A stretch of 64,000 nt of DNA from assembly GCF_015477355.1 (NCBI RefSeq), contig NZ_JADLRJ010000013.1:124001-188000 (forward strand), in the 5' to 3' direction. Shown here one piece after another: positions 49,859 to 57,895 of this stretch. Both the position numbers and the translations under genes were made by a program. How positions within the stretch are numbered: the first letter of the stretch is position 1; the number at the start of each line of letters is the position of its first letter. The DNA is from Nocardia blacklockiae (lineage in GTDB: Bacteria > Actinomycetota > Actinomycetes > Mycobacteriales > Mycobacteriaceae). The notes beneath the pieces were generated by a model, which saw nothing but the letters and a program-made list of their open reading frames with translations, did no database searches and was not told the DNA's origin.

Positions 49859-50728
49859 ATGGCACGCAGTTCGAGATCCGTCCCGCTGACCGGGCGGGTC
49901 GTGGTCATCACCGGCGGCGCGCGCGGCATCGGCCGAGCCACCGCCCAGGCCTTCCTGGCGGCCGGAGCCCACGTCGCCATCGGCGACCTGGACGCCGCCC
50001 TGGCAGCCCGCACCGCCACGGAATTCGCGGGTCACGGGCGCATCATCGGCCTACCGCTGGACGTCACCGACCCGGATTCCTTCGCCGCCTTCGTCGACGC
50101 CGCGGAGCGGGAACTGGGCCCGATGGATGTCCTGATCAACAACGCGGGCATCATGCCCTCGGGCCTGTTCGCCGCCGAGGACCCCGCCATGACCGACCGC
50201 ATCCTCGACATCAACGTCCGCGGCGTCATGACCGGCACCCGCCTAGCCCTGCGCCGCTTCGTCCCCCGCGGCACCGGCCACCTCATCAACATCGCCTCGC
50301 TGGCCGGCACCGCCGGCATGCCCGGCCTGGCCACCTACTGCGCCAGTAAACACGCCGTCATCGGCTTCACCGAGGCCGTCCACCTCGAACACGCCGACAC
50401 CGGCATCCAGATCACCGCCGTCCTCCCCGGCAACGTCCGCACAGAATTGTCCGCAGGCGCCAACATGCCCCCTTGGGTGCTCAAAGCCACCACCATCGAG
50501 CCGGAAGCCGTAGCCACCGCCATCCTCGAATCCATCGGCCACAACCGCCCCCTACTCACCATCCCCCGCCCCCTCTCCCCAGTAATCCGCCTAAGCTCCC
50601 TACTCCCCTACCGCCTCCGCCGCCTCACCTCCAACCTCACCGGCATGACCACCGCCTTCACCCACCCCAACCCCCAGGCCCGAGCCCACTACCACCGCCG
50701 CATCACCGAATCCCCCACCCACCCTTAG
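49859..50728 (+). CDS. Short-chain dehydrogenase/reductase
   Basis: The 289-residue protein is a classical SDR. The nucleotide motif TGGARGIG is at 18-25, INNAG follows at about 93, and the catalytic set is S147, Y160 and K164 (YCASK). Asp43 after the second strand favours NAD. The operator shared with TetR links it to the CoA cluster, where it would oxidise an alcohol or reduce a ketone. The last 60 codons have an unusual high C content, a mark of the local base composition. Confidence 0.88.
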   Translation: MARSSRSVPLTGRVVVITGGARGIGRATAQAFLAAGAHVAIGDLDAALAARTATEFAGHGRIIGLPLDVTDPDSFAAFVDAAERELGPMDVLINNAGIMPSGLFAAEDPAMTDRILDINVRGVMTGTRLALRRFVPRGTGHLINIASLAGTAGMPGLATYCASKHAVIGFTEAVHLEHADTGIQITAVLPGNVRTELSAGANMPPWVLKATTIEPEAVATAILESIGHNRPLLTIPRPLSPVIRLSSLLPYRLRRLTSNLTGMTTAFTHPNPQARAHYHRRITESPTHP

Positions 50729-50734
50729 CCATAC

Positions 50735-51065
50735 AACATCCATCCCGGACCCGGCGCAGGCGTTCGATGTGCGCCTCGCCCATGACGTCGTTTCCACTTC
50801 GCCTCACCGATCGCGAGCAAGGGCGGCTTCCCGCCATCCGCCACTCCCACGACGGCGACATCGACCTCGTGACTGGTGCGCGTACTCGCGTCGTACGCCA
50901 CCCCGTGCCCGACCTTGGCTGGTAGCTCCGCGAACAATTCCGGATCAGCTTCGTAGGGCCCGATCCCGGCACACCTGCTCGAAATGTGGCCCCAGCACAT
51001 TGCTTGCGAATCGGCTTCGACTCGCCCGCCACACGCGTCCGGCACTACCCAAACGCTCCAACTGG
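50735..51065 (-). pseudogene. Remnant of a DUF234-type ATPase C-terminus
   Basis: Pieces in different minus-strand frames read as one protein end: VWRASRSRFASNVLGPHFEQ, then PELFAELPAKVGHGVAYDAS, SHEVDVAVVG, LLAIGEAKWK, and MGEAHIERLRRVRD. This order matches the C-terminal nuclease-like domain of archaeal-type DUF234 ATPases common in actinobacteria. At least two frame changes separate the pieces, and no N-terminal ATPase domain is present. It is a decaying gene. Confidence 0.65.
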
Positions 51066-51140
51066 CTCCACACCTACAAATTGTTCTCCCGGCAGAGCGA
51101 CCTTCCCGGAGTGCCGGGGGCCGGATAGGTTCGACCTGTG

Positions 51141-51761
51141 ATGAGGACTCGGCTGCTGGTGCTGGTCGGCATCGTGGCGGCGAGTGTGACCGCGAGTGGG
51201 AAGTCGGTGTCGGATTCGCCGGAGCGGCCGGAGACGATGTGGGCTGCGCCGATTCGCACGGGCTGTGATGCGGGTGCGGCAGTCGGTTCCGTGTTCACCG
51301 CCGGGGTGCGGCCCGGCCTGCCCTTCACGCTCCAACTTCCACAGCTGCGGGACTGGCAGGTGGCGCCGGCGGAAGGAGACGCGTTCGTGTTGCGTGCCGA
51401 TCGGCACGCGGGTCGGATGGGTAGCGCGACCGTCGCTTTGAGCGTGTCCACTCCGCGCCGCGCTGCCGAAAACGTCACTGTGGTCAAGGCGTATCAAGGC
51501 AGATGGCGGCAGTGGCGATCCGGGGACGTCCAGGTGTGCGGTGGGAACGGCACCCGGTCCGGCGGAATTCTGTCCGAGGCCGATTCCGACGGTGCCGACC
51601 ACTACCGCGAGTTCCTCGGATTCGATTACCCCGCAGGAGATTTGGTGTATCCGATCAGCATGTCGGTCGACGCCACGGCCGCCGATCAGAACATCTACCG
51701 GCCCGATATCGACACCTTCGTCGACGGATTGCAGGTCGTGCTCAACCATCCGGCCGGTTGA
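51141..51761 (+). CDS. Exported protein of unknown function
   Basis: The 206-residue protein starts with a short hydrophobic segment LLVLVGIVAASVTAS, likely a signal peptide. The mature part of about 185 residues looks beta-rich. No lipobox Cys is visible. A possible -10 TAGGTT lies just upstream and no clear ribosome site is seen, so it may be leaderless. The family is not recognised. Confidence 0.55.
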   Translation: MRTRLLVLVGIVAASVTASGKSVSDSPERPETMWAAPIRTGCDAGAAVGSVFTAGVRPGLPFTLQLPQLRDWQVAPAEGDAFVLRADRHAGRMGSATVALSVSTPRRAAENVTVVKAYQGRWRQWRSGDVQVCGGNGTRSGGILSEADSDGADHYREFLGFDYPAGDLVYPISMSVDATAADQNIYRPDIDTFVDGLQVVLNHPAG

Positions 51762-51820
51762 GCGGCCTGGTCGGCAAGCGGTCACCAAGAGATCGTTAAG
51801 CCCCGCCCGTCACCCTGACA

Positions 51821-51839
51821 TTCTCGAAAAGTTCGAGAA
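51821..51839. promoter_or_regulatory. Palindrome TTCTCGAA-AAG-TTCGAGAA
   Basis: This is a perfect 8-bp inverted repeat upstream of the toxin gene. It partly resembles actinobacterial stress operators but is not a canonical LexA box. Confidence 0.45.
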
Positions 51840-51862
51840 CGAAATTGTTTGGGGGACAGACA

Positions 51863-53497
51863 ATGCGGGAGACCAGCGTGCTTGCCGGCGTGCGACTACA
51901 CCCGAGAACCACCACGGAGTCGGCTCGGACTACGCGGATGTGCCGAAAGCTGCACGCCCGCGCGGAATTCGAGTCGGGTGCCGATGACGGCTTTCATGAG
52001 ACATCGCAAGCCGTGTTCGAAGCCGTGGCAGAAACCCGGCCCGGAATTCGACCGAACCGAGAGCACGGCACGGTCGGCTCTGTGCGTGGGTCTCGGCGCG
52101 GCGGCGAGGGAACGCGCTCAGGGCATTTCGCGCGCGTCTTGATCGTGCTGCTGGTCGGGCTGGCCGCGATCGTCGGTCTGCTCGCTCCGGCCGCACTCGC
52201 GGACCCGGTGGATTGCGAGGCGCTGGTCGGCCAGATCCAAGCCCACAACCAGGCCGCCGCGGCGCACAACGCCAACCCGCCCAACCAGAACGACCCGGCC
52301 GCCGTCGCCGCCTACAACGCGGAAGCCGAGCGCGGCAACGCCGAAGCCGCCGCCCTGAATGCGCAAGCCCAGCAATGCCGTTCGCAAGGCCACGACGTCC
52401 CCGAGGTAGGCGGCCCACCCCCGCCCAACACCCCCAAGCCCGCACCCGCACCCAACCCCGCACCCGCACCCGCACCTGGCCCGGCACCCGCACCCGCACC
52501 TGGTCCAGCACCCGCACCGAAGCCCGCCCCGGCACCCGGCCCTGCCCCCGCACCCGCACCCGCACCCGCACCCGCACCCGCACCCGCACCCGCACCCGCA
52601 CCGAGGATCCCCGGCCCGCCGACCCCCGCACCGGGCACCGGCGCCCCCGCGTTGAAGGCCTCCCCCGCCGCCCCGGCGGCCCCGGTGATCACGCAACCCC
52701 TCCCGGTCCCGGTACGCCCGTCGCAGATCCTCGCCCCGCCGACCATCCAACCCGGCACCGCCTACAACCCGGCCACCGCCGCCGGAGCCACCCTGAAGGC
52801 CCCTTCGCCCCTACCCGGTAGCGTGGCCACGAACCCCCGCTTCACCCCGGCCCCCACCGAACCCATGCAAGCACCCGGACTCAACACCCCGCCCGGCCAG
52901 CCCGGCATGACGAGCACGCAGCAGGAGTTCTTCGCCTCCGCACCCCGCCTGCTGGACGTCGCGAAAGCCGTTCCGGCACCGTCGAACTCGGGCAACGGCC
53001 AGATCTACCGTCTGCCCGACCTCACCGGCACCGGCGCGACCAGCAACAGCGGCCCCGCCCTCTACGCCGGCCCCGGCAACACCCGCGCGGTCGCCGGCCC
53101 CCTCGACGCCCTCGGCCGCCCGACCGGCTCCTACGGCTACCTCGACGCCGCCGGCGCCAAGAGCCCCCGCACCGGCGTCCCCACCATCGACGTCCCCGGC
53201 GCCACCGGCGCCTACCAGCGCGGCCACCTCTGGCCCAACCAGTACGGCGGCCCCGGCAACATCCCCCAGTTCCTCGCCCCCGAACTCGGGTCGACGAACA
53301 CCGGCGCGATGCGCGTCTACGAGCAGTACCTCGGCAAGATCGTGCAAGGCGACATCGAAGGCGTACCGGCCCAGAACGTCACCTACGTCAAGGTCCCGAT
53401 CTACACCGACGACAAGGTCATCCCCGACTACTATCTGCTCCAGGCATGGGGTGACCAGGGCTGGAATCTGCCACCGACCTACGTCCAGAACTACTGA
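51863..53497 (+). CDS. Secreted nuclease-type toxin with proline-rich stalk
   Basis: The protein has a membrane or signal helix VLIVLLVGLAAIVGLLAPAA (about residues 95-115). A short Asn/Ala-rich domain with paired Cys follows, then a Pro-Ala repeat stalk (about 190-255). The C-terminal domain carries YQRGHLWPNQYGGPGNIPQF and STNTGAMRVYEQYLGKI. This resembles the DNA/RNA non-specific endonuclease family with its (D)RGH motif, the Asp being Gln here. A SUKH-type gene follows at once, the usual immunity arrangement. The start is uncertain: ATG 51863 has GGGGGA upstream, but a later start near the signal is plausible. Confidence 0.65.
   Translation: MRETSVLAGVRLHPRTTTESARTTRMCRKLHARAEFESGADDGFHETSQAVFEAVAETRPGIRPNREHGTVGSVRGSRRGGEGTRSGHFARVLIVLLVGLAAIVGLLAPAALADPVDCEALVGQIQAHNQAAAAHNANPPNQNDPAAVAAYNAEAERGNAEAAALNAQAQQCRSQGHDVPEVGGPPPPNTPKPAPAPNPAPAPAPGPAPAPAPGPAPAPKPAPAPGPAPAPAPAPAPAPAPAPAPAPRIPGPPTPAPGTGAPALKASPAAPAAPVITQPLPVPVRPSQILAPPTIQPGTAYNPATAAGATLKAPSPLPGSVATNPRFTPAPTEPMQAPGLNTPPGQPGMTSTQQEFFASAPRLLDVAKAVPAPSNSGNGQIYRLPDLTGTGATSNSGPALYAGPGNTRAVAGPLDALGRPTGSYGYLDAAGAKSPRTGVPTIDVPGATGAYQRGHLWPNQYGGPGNIPQFLAPELGSTNTGAMRVYEQYLGKIVQGDIEGVPAQNVTYVKVPIYTDDKVIPDYYLLQAWGDQGWNLPPTYVQNY
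52440..52610. repeat. Pro-Ala low-complexity repeat
   Basis: Tandem cccgca repeats encode a (Pro-Ala)n stalk inside the toxin gene. Such tracts can change length by slippage. Confidence 0.75.
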
Positions 53498-53522
53498 CAC
53501 CGGCACAGGAAGATCCGAACCG

Positions 53523-54119
53523 ATGACCGCACTGGATGACCTCACCACCCTGCTCCCCCCACCGCCCGGCGCCGCCACCACCTTCGACTGGACCACGGTC
53601 GAACAGCGCCTCAGCGTCCCCGCCCTGCCCGACGACTTCAAACGACTCCTCGCGGCCTACGGAGACGTGCGATTCTGCAACGCACTGCGCCTGTTCCGCC
53701 CCGCCACCGAACCGTGGCTCGACCTCGCCGAGGTCACCCTCGCCGCCCGAGAGCCCCTCGGCGACAACGAATTCGGCAACCCACCGACTGACGTCCCGCC
53801 CGGCGTATCGACCGACCCGTCGACTCTGATCCAGTGGGGCGGTTCCTTCGGCGGCGACTACTGCCTCTGGGACGCCCACGACCCCGACCCGTCGCGCTGG
53901 ACCCTGATCTTCACCGACATCGATAAATTCGACTGGGGCTACTACCCCGGCACCGTCACCGAGTACCTCCGTGACTGGCTCACCCGCCGCACCGCCCCCA
54001 TCCCCTTGTGGAACCTCGACACCGTCCTCCCCGACGGCCGCCACCCCTTCGCCGAAACCTACGACCCCACCGACCCGGCCGCCCCCGTCACCGCCCGCAT
54101 CGACTCCGTCGCGAGCTGA
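53523..54119 (+). CDS. SMI1/KNR4 (SUKH) family probable immunity protein
   Basis: The 198-residue protein has a SUKH-like start: WTTVEQRLSVPALPDDFKRL and LAAYGDVRF, with LRLFRP following. It has a conserved aromatic core (WGGSFGGDYCLW). SUKH proteins are common immunity partners of polymorphic toxins. The ATG with AGGAAG lies 25 bases past the toxin stop. The pairing supports both calls. Confidence 0.7.
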   Translation: MTALDDLTTLLPPPPGAATTFDWTTVEQRLSVPALPDDFKRLLAAYGDVRFCNALRLFRPATEPWLDLAEVTLAAREPLGDNEFGNPPTDVPPGVSTDPSTLIQWGGSFGGDYCLWDAHDPDPSRWTLIFTDIDKFDWGYYPGTVTEYLRDWLTRRTAPIPLWNLDTVLPDGRHPFAETYDPTDPAAPVTARIDSVAS

Positions 54120-54141
54120 CCACCCAATTTAGCTGTTCAAT

Positions 54142-54177
54142 AGCTGTGCGGGCATCTCCTTCGATGCCCGCACAGCT
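54142..54177. terminator. Strong terminator hairpin
   Basis: The 15-bp arms AGCTGTGCGGGCATC (54142-54156) and GATGCCCGCACAGCT (54163-54177) pair perfectly around a six-base loop and are followed by GTTTCTT. It ends the toxin-immunity unit. Confidence 0.85.
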
Positions 54178-54384
54178 GTTTCTTCCAGAACGAAGCATCG
54201 CGAACGACCCTAGGACTGTGTCCTGAAATACCTTTGAGCCGGGGCACGCTACCGCGAAAACAAACCGACATCTGCGGTAAGCAAGTTTGCGAATCGTTTG
54301 CTAAGTTGGTCGCGAGTAGCCCCACCGACACCACATCCGGCGGGAGTGCTCGGGCGAAGCGGCAACCGGATGAAGGAGGGGCCA

Positions 54385-54723
54385 GTGTTGAAGTCGCGGT
54401 CGGAGGTGCTGACTTTCGTGAGCGAGGTGAGCGCCCGCTACGGATCCCTGAACGCCTTCTTCGCCCAACTGCGCGCCGAAGTCGACCGCTTCGACGACGC
54501 CCCCACCCTCCGCCTGCCGATCATCCCCACCCCGTCCCCGGCAGCCTGGTCCGCAACCACTTCGCGCGACAACACCACACCACCCCCCGCAACCACCTTC
54601 TGCGACAACGTCACACCACCCCCGCCTCCGCAGACACAAGCAGCCCGCCCCCGCTCAACCGGCAAACACCGCAGCCGCGCAACAGCAGCCTGGACCCGCC
54701 TCACCGGCCGCGCCGGGGCCTAG
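54385..54723 (+). CDS. Small protein of unknown function
   Basis: The 112-residue frame starts VLKSRSEVLTFVSEVSARYG and forms one clear helix. A Pro/Thr-rich then basic tail follows. A strong GAAGGAGGGG site precedes the GTG, which favours a real gene. It converges with and overlaps the methyltransferase by four bases. No family is recognised. Confidence 0.5.
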   Translation: MLKSRSEVLTFVSEVSARYGSLNAFFAQLRAEVDRFDDAPTLRLPIIPTPSPAAWSATTSRDNTTPPPATTFCDNVTPPPPPQTQAARPRSTGKHRSRATAAWTRLTGRAGA

Positions 54724-55553
54724 CGCCCGGTCGGCCGTTTCCGCCCGTCGTCGATCGTCCGCCGCAGAATCGCAAGATACTCGAACTCCTCCCGCAGCAG
54801 ACCCGCCAGTCCCGGATGCGGCGCTACGGCCGTAAGCTGTTCTCCGACAACGATTTCCGTCAGCGTCAGTCCGGTGCCGGTGAGCAGCAGCACGAGGTCG
54901 GCGGGCGTGTAGCAGCGCAGCGCCTGCGTGATGACGCGGTCCGGCGCATCGGGCTCCCACCAGGTGTCGATCGCCGTGCAGGTCACCGGATCGAACCGAA
55001 TCCGCTCCCTGAGCTCATAGTCGTAGCCGGCCGCGGCGTCCGGCAGCCGATGTTCCTCGTCGCCGTCCCACCCGGCCCAGACGAAGGGATTGAAGACGTC
55101 GACCAGAGCCACCCCACCCGGCGCGAGCCACTCCGCCGCGATCCGTTCGAGCAGCCGCCGCTGATCCGTGTCCGAGCCGACCCCGAACCCGTTCCAGTAA
55201 CAGACGGCATCGAACTGTGCGCCCGGTTCTGCCGTGTAGAAGTCCGCTTTGTGCAGGGTCAACCCGCCCGGGGCGACGTCACCCGCCAGCTCGCTCGTGA
55301 AGTCCGCCCGGTCACTGATCTCGATCGCCGTGACCTCGAACCCGGCCCGCGCGGCGGCCACCGCCGTCGTGCCGTACCCCGACCCCAGCTCGAGCACTCG
55401 CCCGCGCGAAACCCCGTGTGTTCGAAGCAGTTCCACCCGGCGCTCGTCCCGATCGGTGACCCGCGCCTCGGCCTTGCCCCACCACGCACCACTCCTGGAG
55501 TAGAACTCACGCACCCAATCCACCCGTGCAGTCAACCAGAACGGCGACCACAT
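54720..55553 (-). CDS. SAM-dependent methyltransferase
   Basis: The 277-residue class I methyltransferase has motif I VLELGSGYGTTAVAAARAG near residue 55 and FDAVCYWNGFGVG as motif IV. It also has VDVFNPFVW and WWEPDAPDRVITQALRCYTP in the usual methyltransferase order. The substrate is unknown. ATG 55553 with GAGGGGAG is preferred; an upstream ATG at 55610 has its ribosome site too close. It is divergent from the ArsR-type gene. Confidence 0.82.
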   Translation of the reverse strand: MWSPFWLTARVDWVREFYSRSGAWWGKAEARVTDRDERRVELLRTHGVSRGRVLELGSGYGTTAVAAARAGFEVTAIEISDRADFTSELAGDVAPGGLTLHKADFYTAEPGAQFDAVCYWNGFGVGSDTDQRRLLERIAAEWLAPGGVALVDVFNPFVWAGWDGDEEHRLPDAAAGYDYELRERIRFDPVTCTAIDTWWEPDAPDRVITQALRCYTPADLVLLLTGTGLTLTEIVVGEQLTAVAPHPGLAGLLREEFEYLAILRRTIDDGRKRPTGR

Positions 55554-55618
55554 CACGCTCCCCTCGTGGGGCCGAGTCTGCTCGCTGAACGCATGTGCAC
55601 CTATTGACATTCTCCTTC

Positions 55619-55655
55619 GGTAAGCGTTGACTTACGGTTCGTAGACACTTACCAA
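55619..55655. promoter_or_regulatory. Putative ArsR-type operator
   Basis: GTAAG, six bases, CTTAC lies between the methyltransferase and the ArsR-type gene and is followed by a further CTTAC half-site at 55648-55652. Such GTAAG/CTTAC repeats suit a small winged-helix repressor. Confidence 0.5.
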
Positions 55656-55688
55656 GCTGGAGATGAATGGGGTGCGCTCGCGGACCGC

Positions 55689-56441
55689 ATGCGGCGCACG
55701 ATCCTGGAGCGCCTGGCCGAGCGGCCGCAGGCGGTCGGTGAACTCGCGCGCGCGTTGCCGATCAGCCGTCCTGCGGTCTCGCAGCATCTGAAGGTGCTCA
55801 AGGACGCGGGGCTGGTGATCGATCGGGCCGTGGGAACACGCCGGATCTACCAGTTGCATCCGGATGGGGTGGGCGCGTTGCGCGCTCAGCTCGACCGGTT
55901 CTGGGAACGCGCCCTCGCGACGTATCAACAAGTGGTGGAACAAGATTCGGGAGAAATCATGACACAGACACAAGCCGAGCCGGTGCAGTTGCAGATCGTG
56001 GTCGACGCGCCCTTGGAGCGCGCGTTCGCCCTGTTCACCGAAAGGTTCGACGCGATCAAACCGCGCGAACACAACCTCCTCGCCGTACCGATCGCCGAGA
56101 CGGTCTTCGAGCCCCGCGTCGGCGGCCACATCTACGACCGCGGCGAGGACGGCAGCGTGTGCCGCTGGGCCCGCGTGCTCGCCTACGATCCCCCGAACCG
56201 CGTGGTGTTCAGCTGGGATATCAACGGCCGCTGGCAGATCGAGCCCGACCCCGACAAAACCAGCGAGGTGGAGGTCCGCTTCACCGCCGAAACCCCCACC
56301 CGCACCCGCGTCGAACTCGAACACCGCAACATCGACCGCCACGGCGACGGCTGGCAAGCCGTCCGCGCGGGCGTCGGCGAACAGGGCGGCTGGCCCGTCT
56401 ACCTACAGCGCTACGCCGACGTCGTCGAGCAGGAAGGCTGA
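55689..56441 (+). CDS. ArsR regulator fused to an SRPBCC (AHSA1) domain
   Basis: The 250-residue protein joins an ArsR winged helix (ILERLAERPQAVGELARALP and AVSQHLKVLKDAGLV, residues 5-75) to an SRPBCC domain (residues 95-245, VVDAPLERAFALFTERFDAI). ArsR and SRPBCC genes are commonly adjacent but separate, so the fusion is notable. The frame upstream reads DEWGALADR, the expected ArsR beginning, without an ATG, GTG or TTG. The ATG at 55689 may therefore lose the first helix, or a sequence change may hide the start. Confidence 0.72.
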   Translation: MRRTILERLAERPQAVGELARALPISRPAVSQHLKVLKDAGLVIDRAVGTRRIYQLHPDGVGALRAQLDRFWERALATYQQVVEQDSGEIMTQTQAEPVQLQIVVDAPLERAFALFTERFDAIKPREHNLLAVPIAETVFEPRVGGHIYDRGEDGSVCRWARVLAYDPPNRVVFSWDINGRWQIEPDPDKTSEVEVRFTAETPTRTRVELEHRNIDRHGDGWQAVRAGVGEQGGWPVYLQRYADVVEQEG

Positions 56442-56455
56442 GGAACCAGCAGTTC

Positions 56456-57895
56456 TCAACTGCCCGAAGGCGTCCCGACGGCCGGCTCGACCCCGTTGCC
56501 CACCATGCTCGACGGATCACGCCGATAGCGGTCTTCGAGAGTCTTGGCGTACTTCTCCATCTGGTCATAGACATCCGTGGCGCGCTGCGCGTGACCGAAG
56601 CGGTGCTGGCTCAGCAGATCCTCGGAACGATTGCGCAGCCGCAGCTCGACGATCTGGTTTTCGACCTCGAGATCCGCCATGTAATCGCGCTCCGCGTGCT
56701 GTACATGGGCGGCATGACGCCGATTAGCCGAGGCGGATTGCCGATCGACCATGGTGTCGTAGCTCGTGGTGCCACTGATCATCTTGCTCAGCACGGGCAT
56801 ACAGTCCAGGGCGACCAACAGCAGCCGCACAACCCAGCTGCCGATGAACACGGCCCAGCTCTGCTCCGTGAGCCGCCCGAGCGCCGCGATATCATCCAAA
56901 ATCCCGCGGTCCCTGAGGTTGTCGCGCTTCTGCTGAACCTTGGTGGTGACGGCCGTCGCGATCTCGGTGCCTGCGGTGCTTCGGGCAGCGCTGAGCCGCT
57001 GTTCGATCGGGCCGACAGCGTTCTGCAGCGCGATCAGATCCGATTCCTGCTGGTCGAGCCGACTGGTCTCCCGGAAGTCGTCGGCGTCTGCGCGATCGCG
57101 CCTGCACTGGTCGCCGACGCCTTTCTCCCCGGTGAGGCCCGGACCCGAGGTCCCGGCGCATTCCTTCTGGGCACGGTCGTTCAGTTCGTCGAAACGCGCT
57201 CGCGCGCTGTCGGCCTTGGCCTTCCGGTCCAGGATTTGAGCGTTGGTGCCGGACAGTTCGTGCTCGATGGCGGTCGGCGAATCGGGAATGATCACCTGAT
57301 TCGCCGCGCAGTCGGGCCCCGCCGGTGCGCTGCCCGTGACGGGATTGCAGGTCTTCAAAAGGCTTTCGTATGCGTCGATTTCGGCCTTGCGGTGCTCGGC
57401 GACCTCATTGCGGATGGGAACCTGAAAAATCCACAGCACGAGCGGTTCCGCGATGGCGAAGCCGAGCAGGAAGGAGATGGCCAGTCGTGGAGCGAAAATC
57501 GCCAGTTTGGATCGTTGCGGGATGCCGTGGGTACTCGCGATCAACCAGCGGTCGAGCGTCATGATCAGCCAACCCCAGCACGCCCCGAACGGAATCAGGA
57601 GCAATATCCACCAGCCGCGCACCAGCCCGGCCAGCGCGAGGATGAGCGAGATTCCCGCCAGCACACCGGTATTGACGATGATGGTGCCGAGCAGGGTGTA
57701 CCGGGGACGATCCAAAGGCACCCAATCGAGAATCGTCTCGTCGATGCCGGCCCGAGACCGGAGCCAACGCGCCGACCGCGAATTCGCCCGGCCGGCCCGA
57801 TCGCCATCGGTGTCCTGCGACGACACCCCGGGCGGCGGCCGGTGGTGGCCGTTGACTTTTTCGCGGCCGCGGGAGGTCTGCGGGTCAGCGGTCAT
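56456..57895 (-). CDS. DUF4407 membrane protein with coiled-coil stalk
   Basis: The 479-residue protein has an N-terminal cluster of three helices (RYTLLGTIIVNTGVLAGISL; WWILLLIPFGACWGWLIM; LAISFLLGFAIAEPLVLWIF). An extracellular or coiled-coil region with four Cys (about 180-330), a fourth helix (WAVFIGSWVVRLLLVAL) and a charged tail follow. This is the DUF4407 plan. The function of the family is unknown. It is the last gene of the four-gene operon and overlaps the SPFH-like gene by 11 bases. Confidence 0.72.
   Translation of the reverse strand: MTADPQTSRGREKVNGHHRPPPGVSSQDTDGDRAGRANSRSARWLRSRAGIDETILDWVPLDRPRYTLLGTIIVNTGVLAGISLILALAGLVRGWWILLLIPFGACWGWLIMTLDRWLIASTHGIPQRSKLAIFAPRLAISFLLGFAIAEPLVLWIFQVPIRNEVAEHRKAEIDAYESLLKTCNPVTGSAPAGPDCAANQVIIPDSPTAIEHELSGTNAQILDRKAKADSARARFDELNDRAQKECAGTSGPGLTGEKGVGDQCRRDRADADDFRETSRLDQQESDLIALQNAVGPIEQRLSAARSTAGTEIATAVTTKVQQKRDNLRDRGILDDIAALGRLTEQSWAVFIGSWVVRLLLVALDCMPVLSKMISGTTSYDTMVDRQSASANRRHAAHVQHAERDYMADLEVENQIVELRLRNRSEDLLSQHRFGHAQRATDVYDQMEKYAKTLEDRYRRDPSSMVGNGVEPAVGTPSGS

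Noticed and set aside
51821-51839. A LexA (SOS) box upstream of the toxin
   Set aside because: The palindrome lacks the TCGAAC-N4-GTTCGA form of actinobacterial SOS boxes.
52440-52610. A CRISPR-like or minisatellite array
   Set aside because: The repeats are short in-frame Pro-Ala codons inside a coding region, without spacers.
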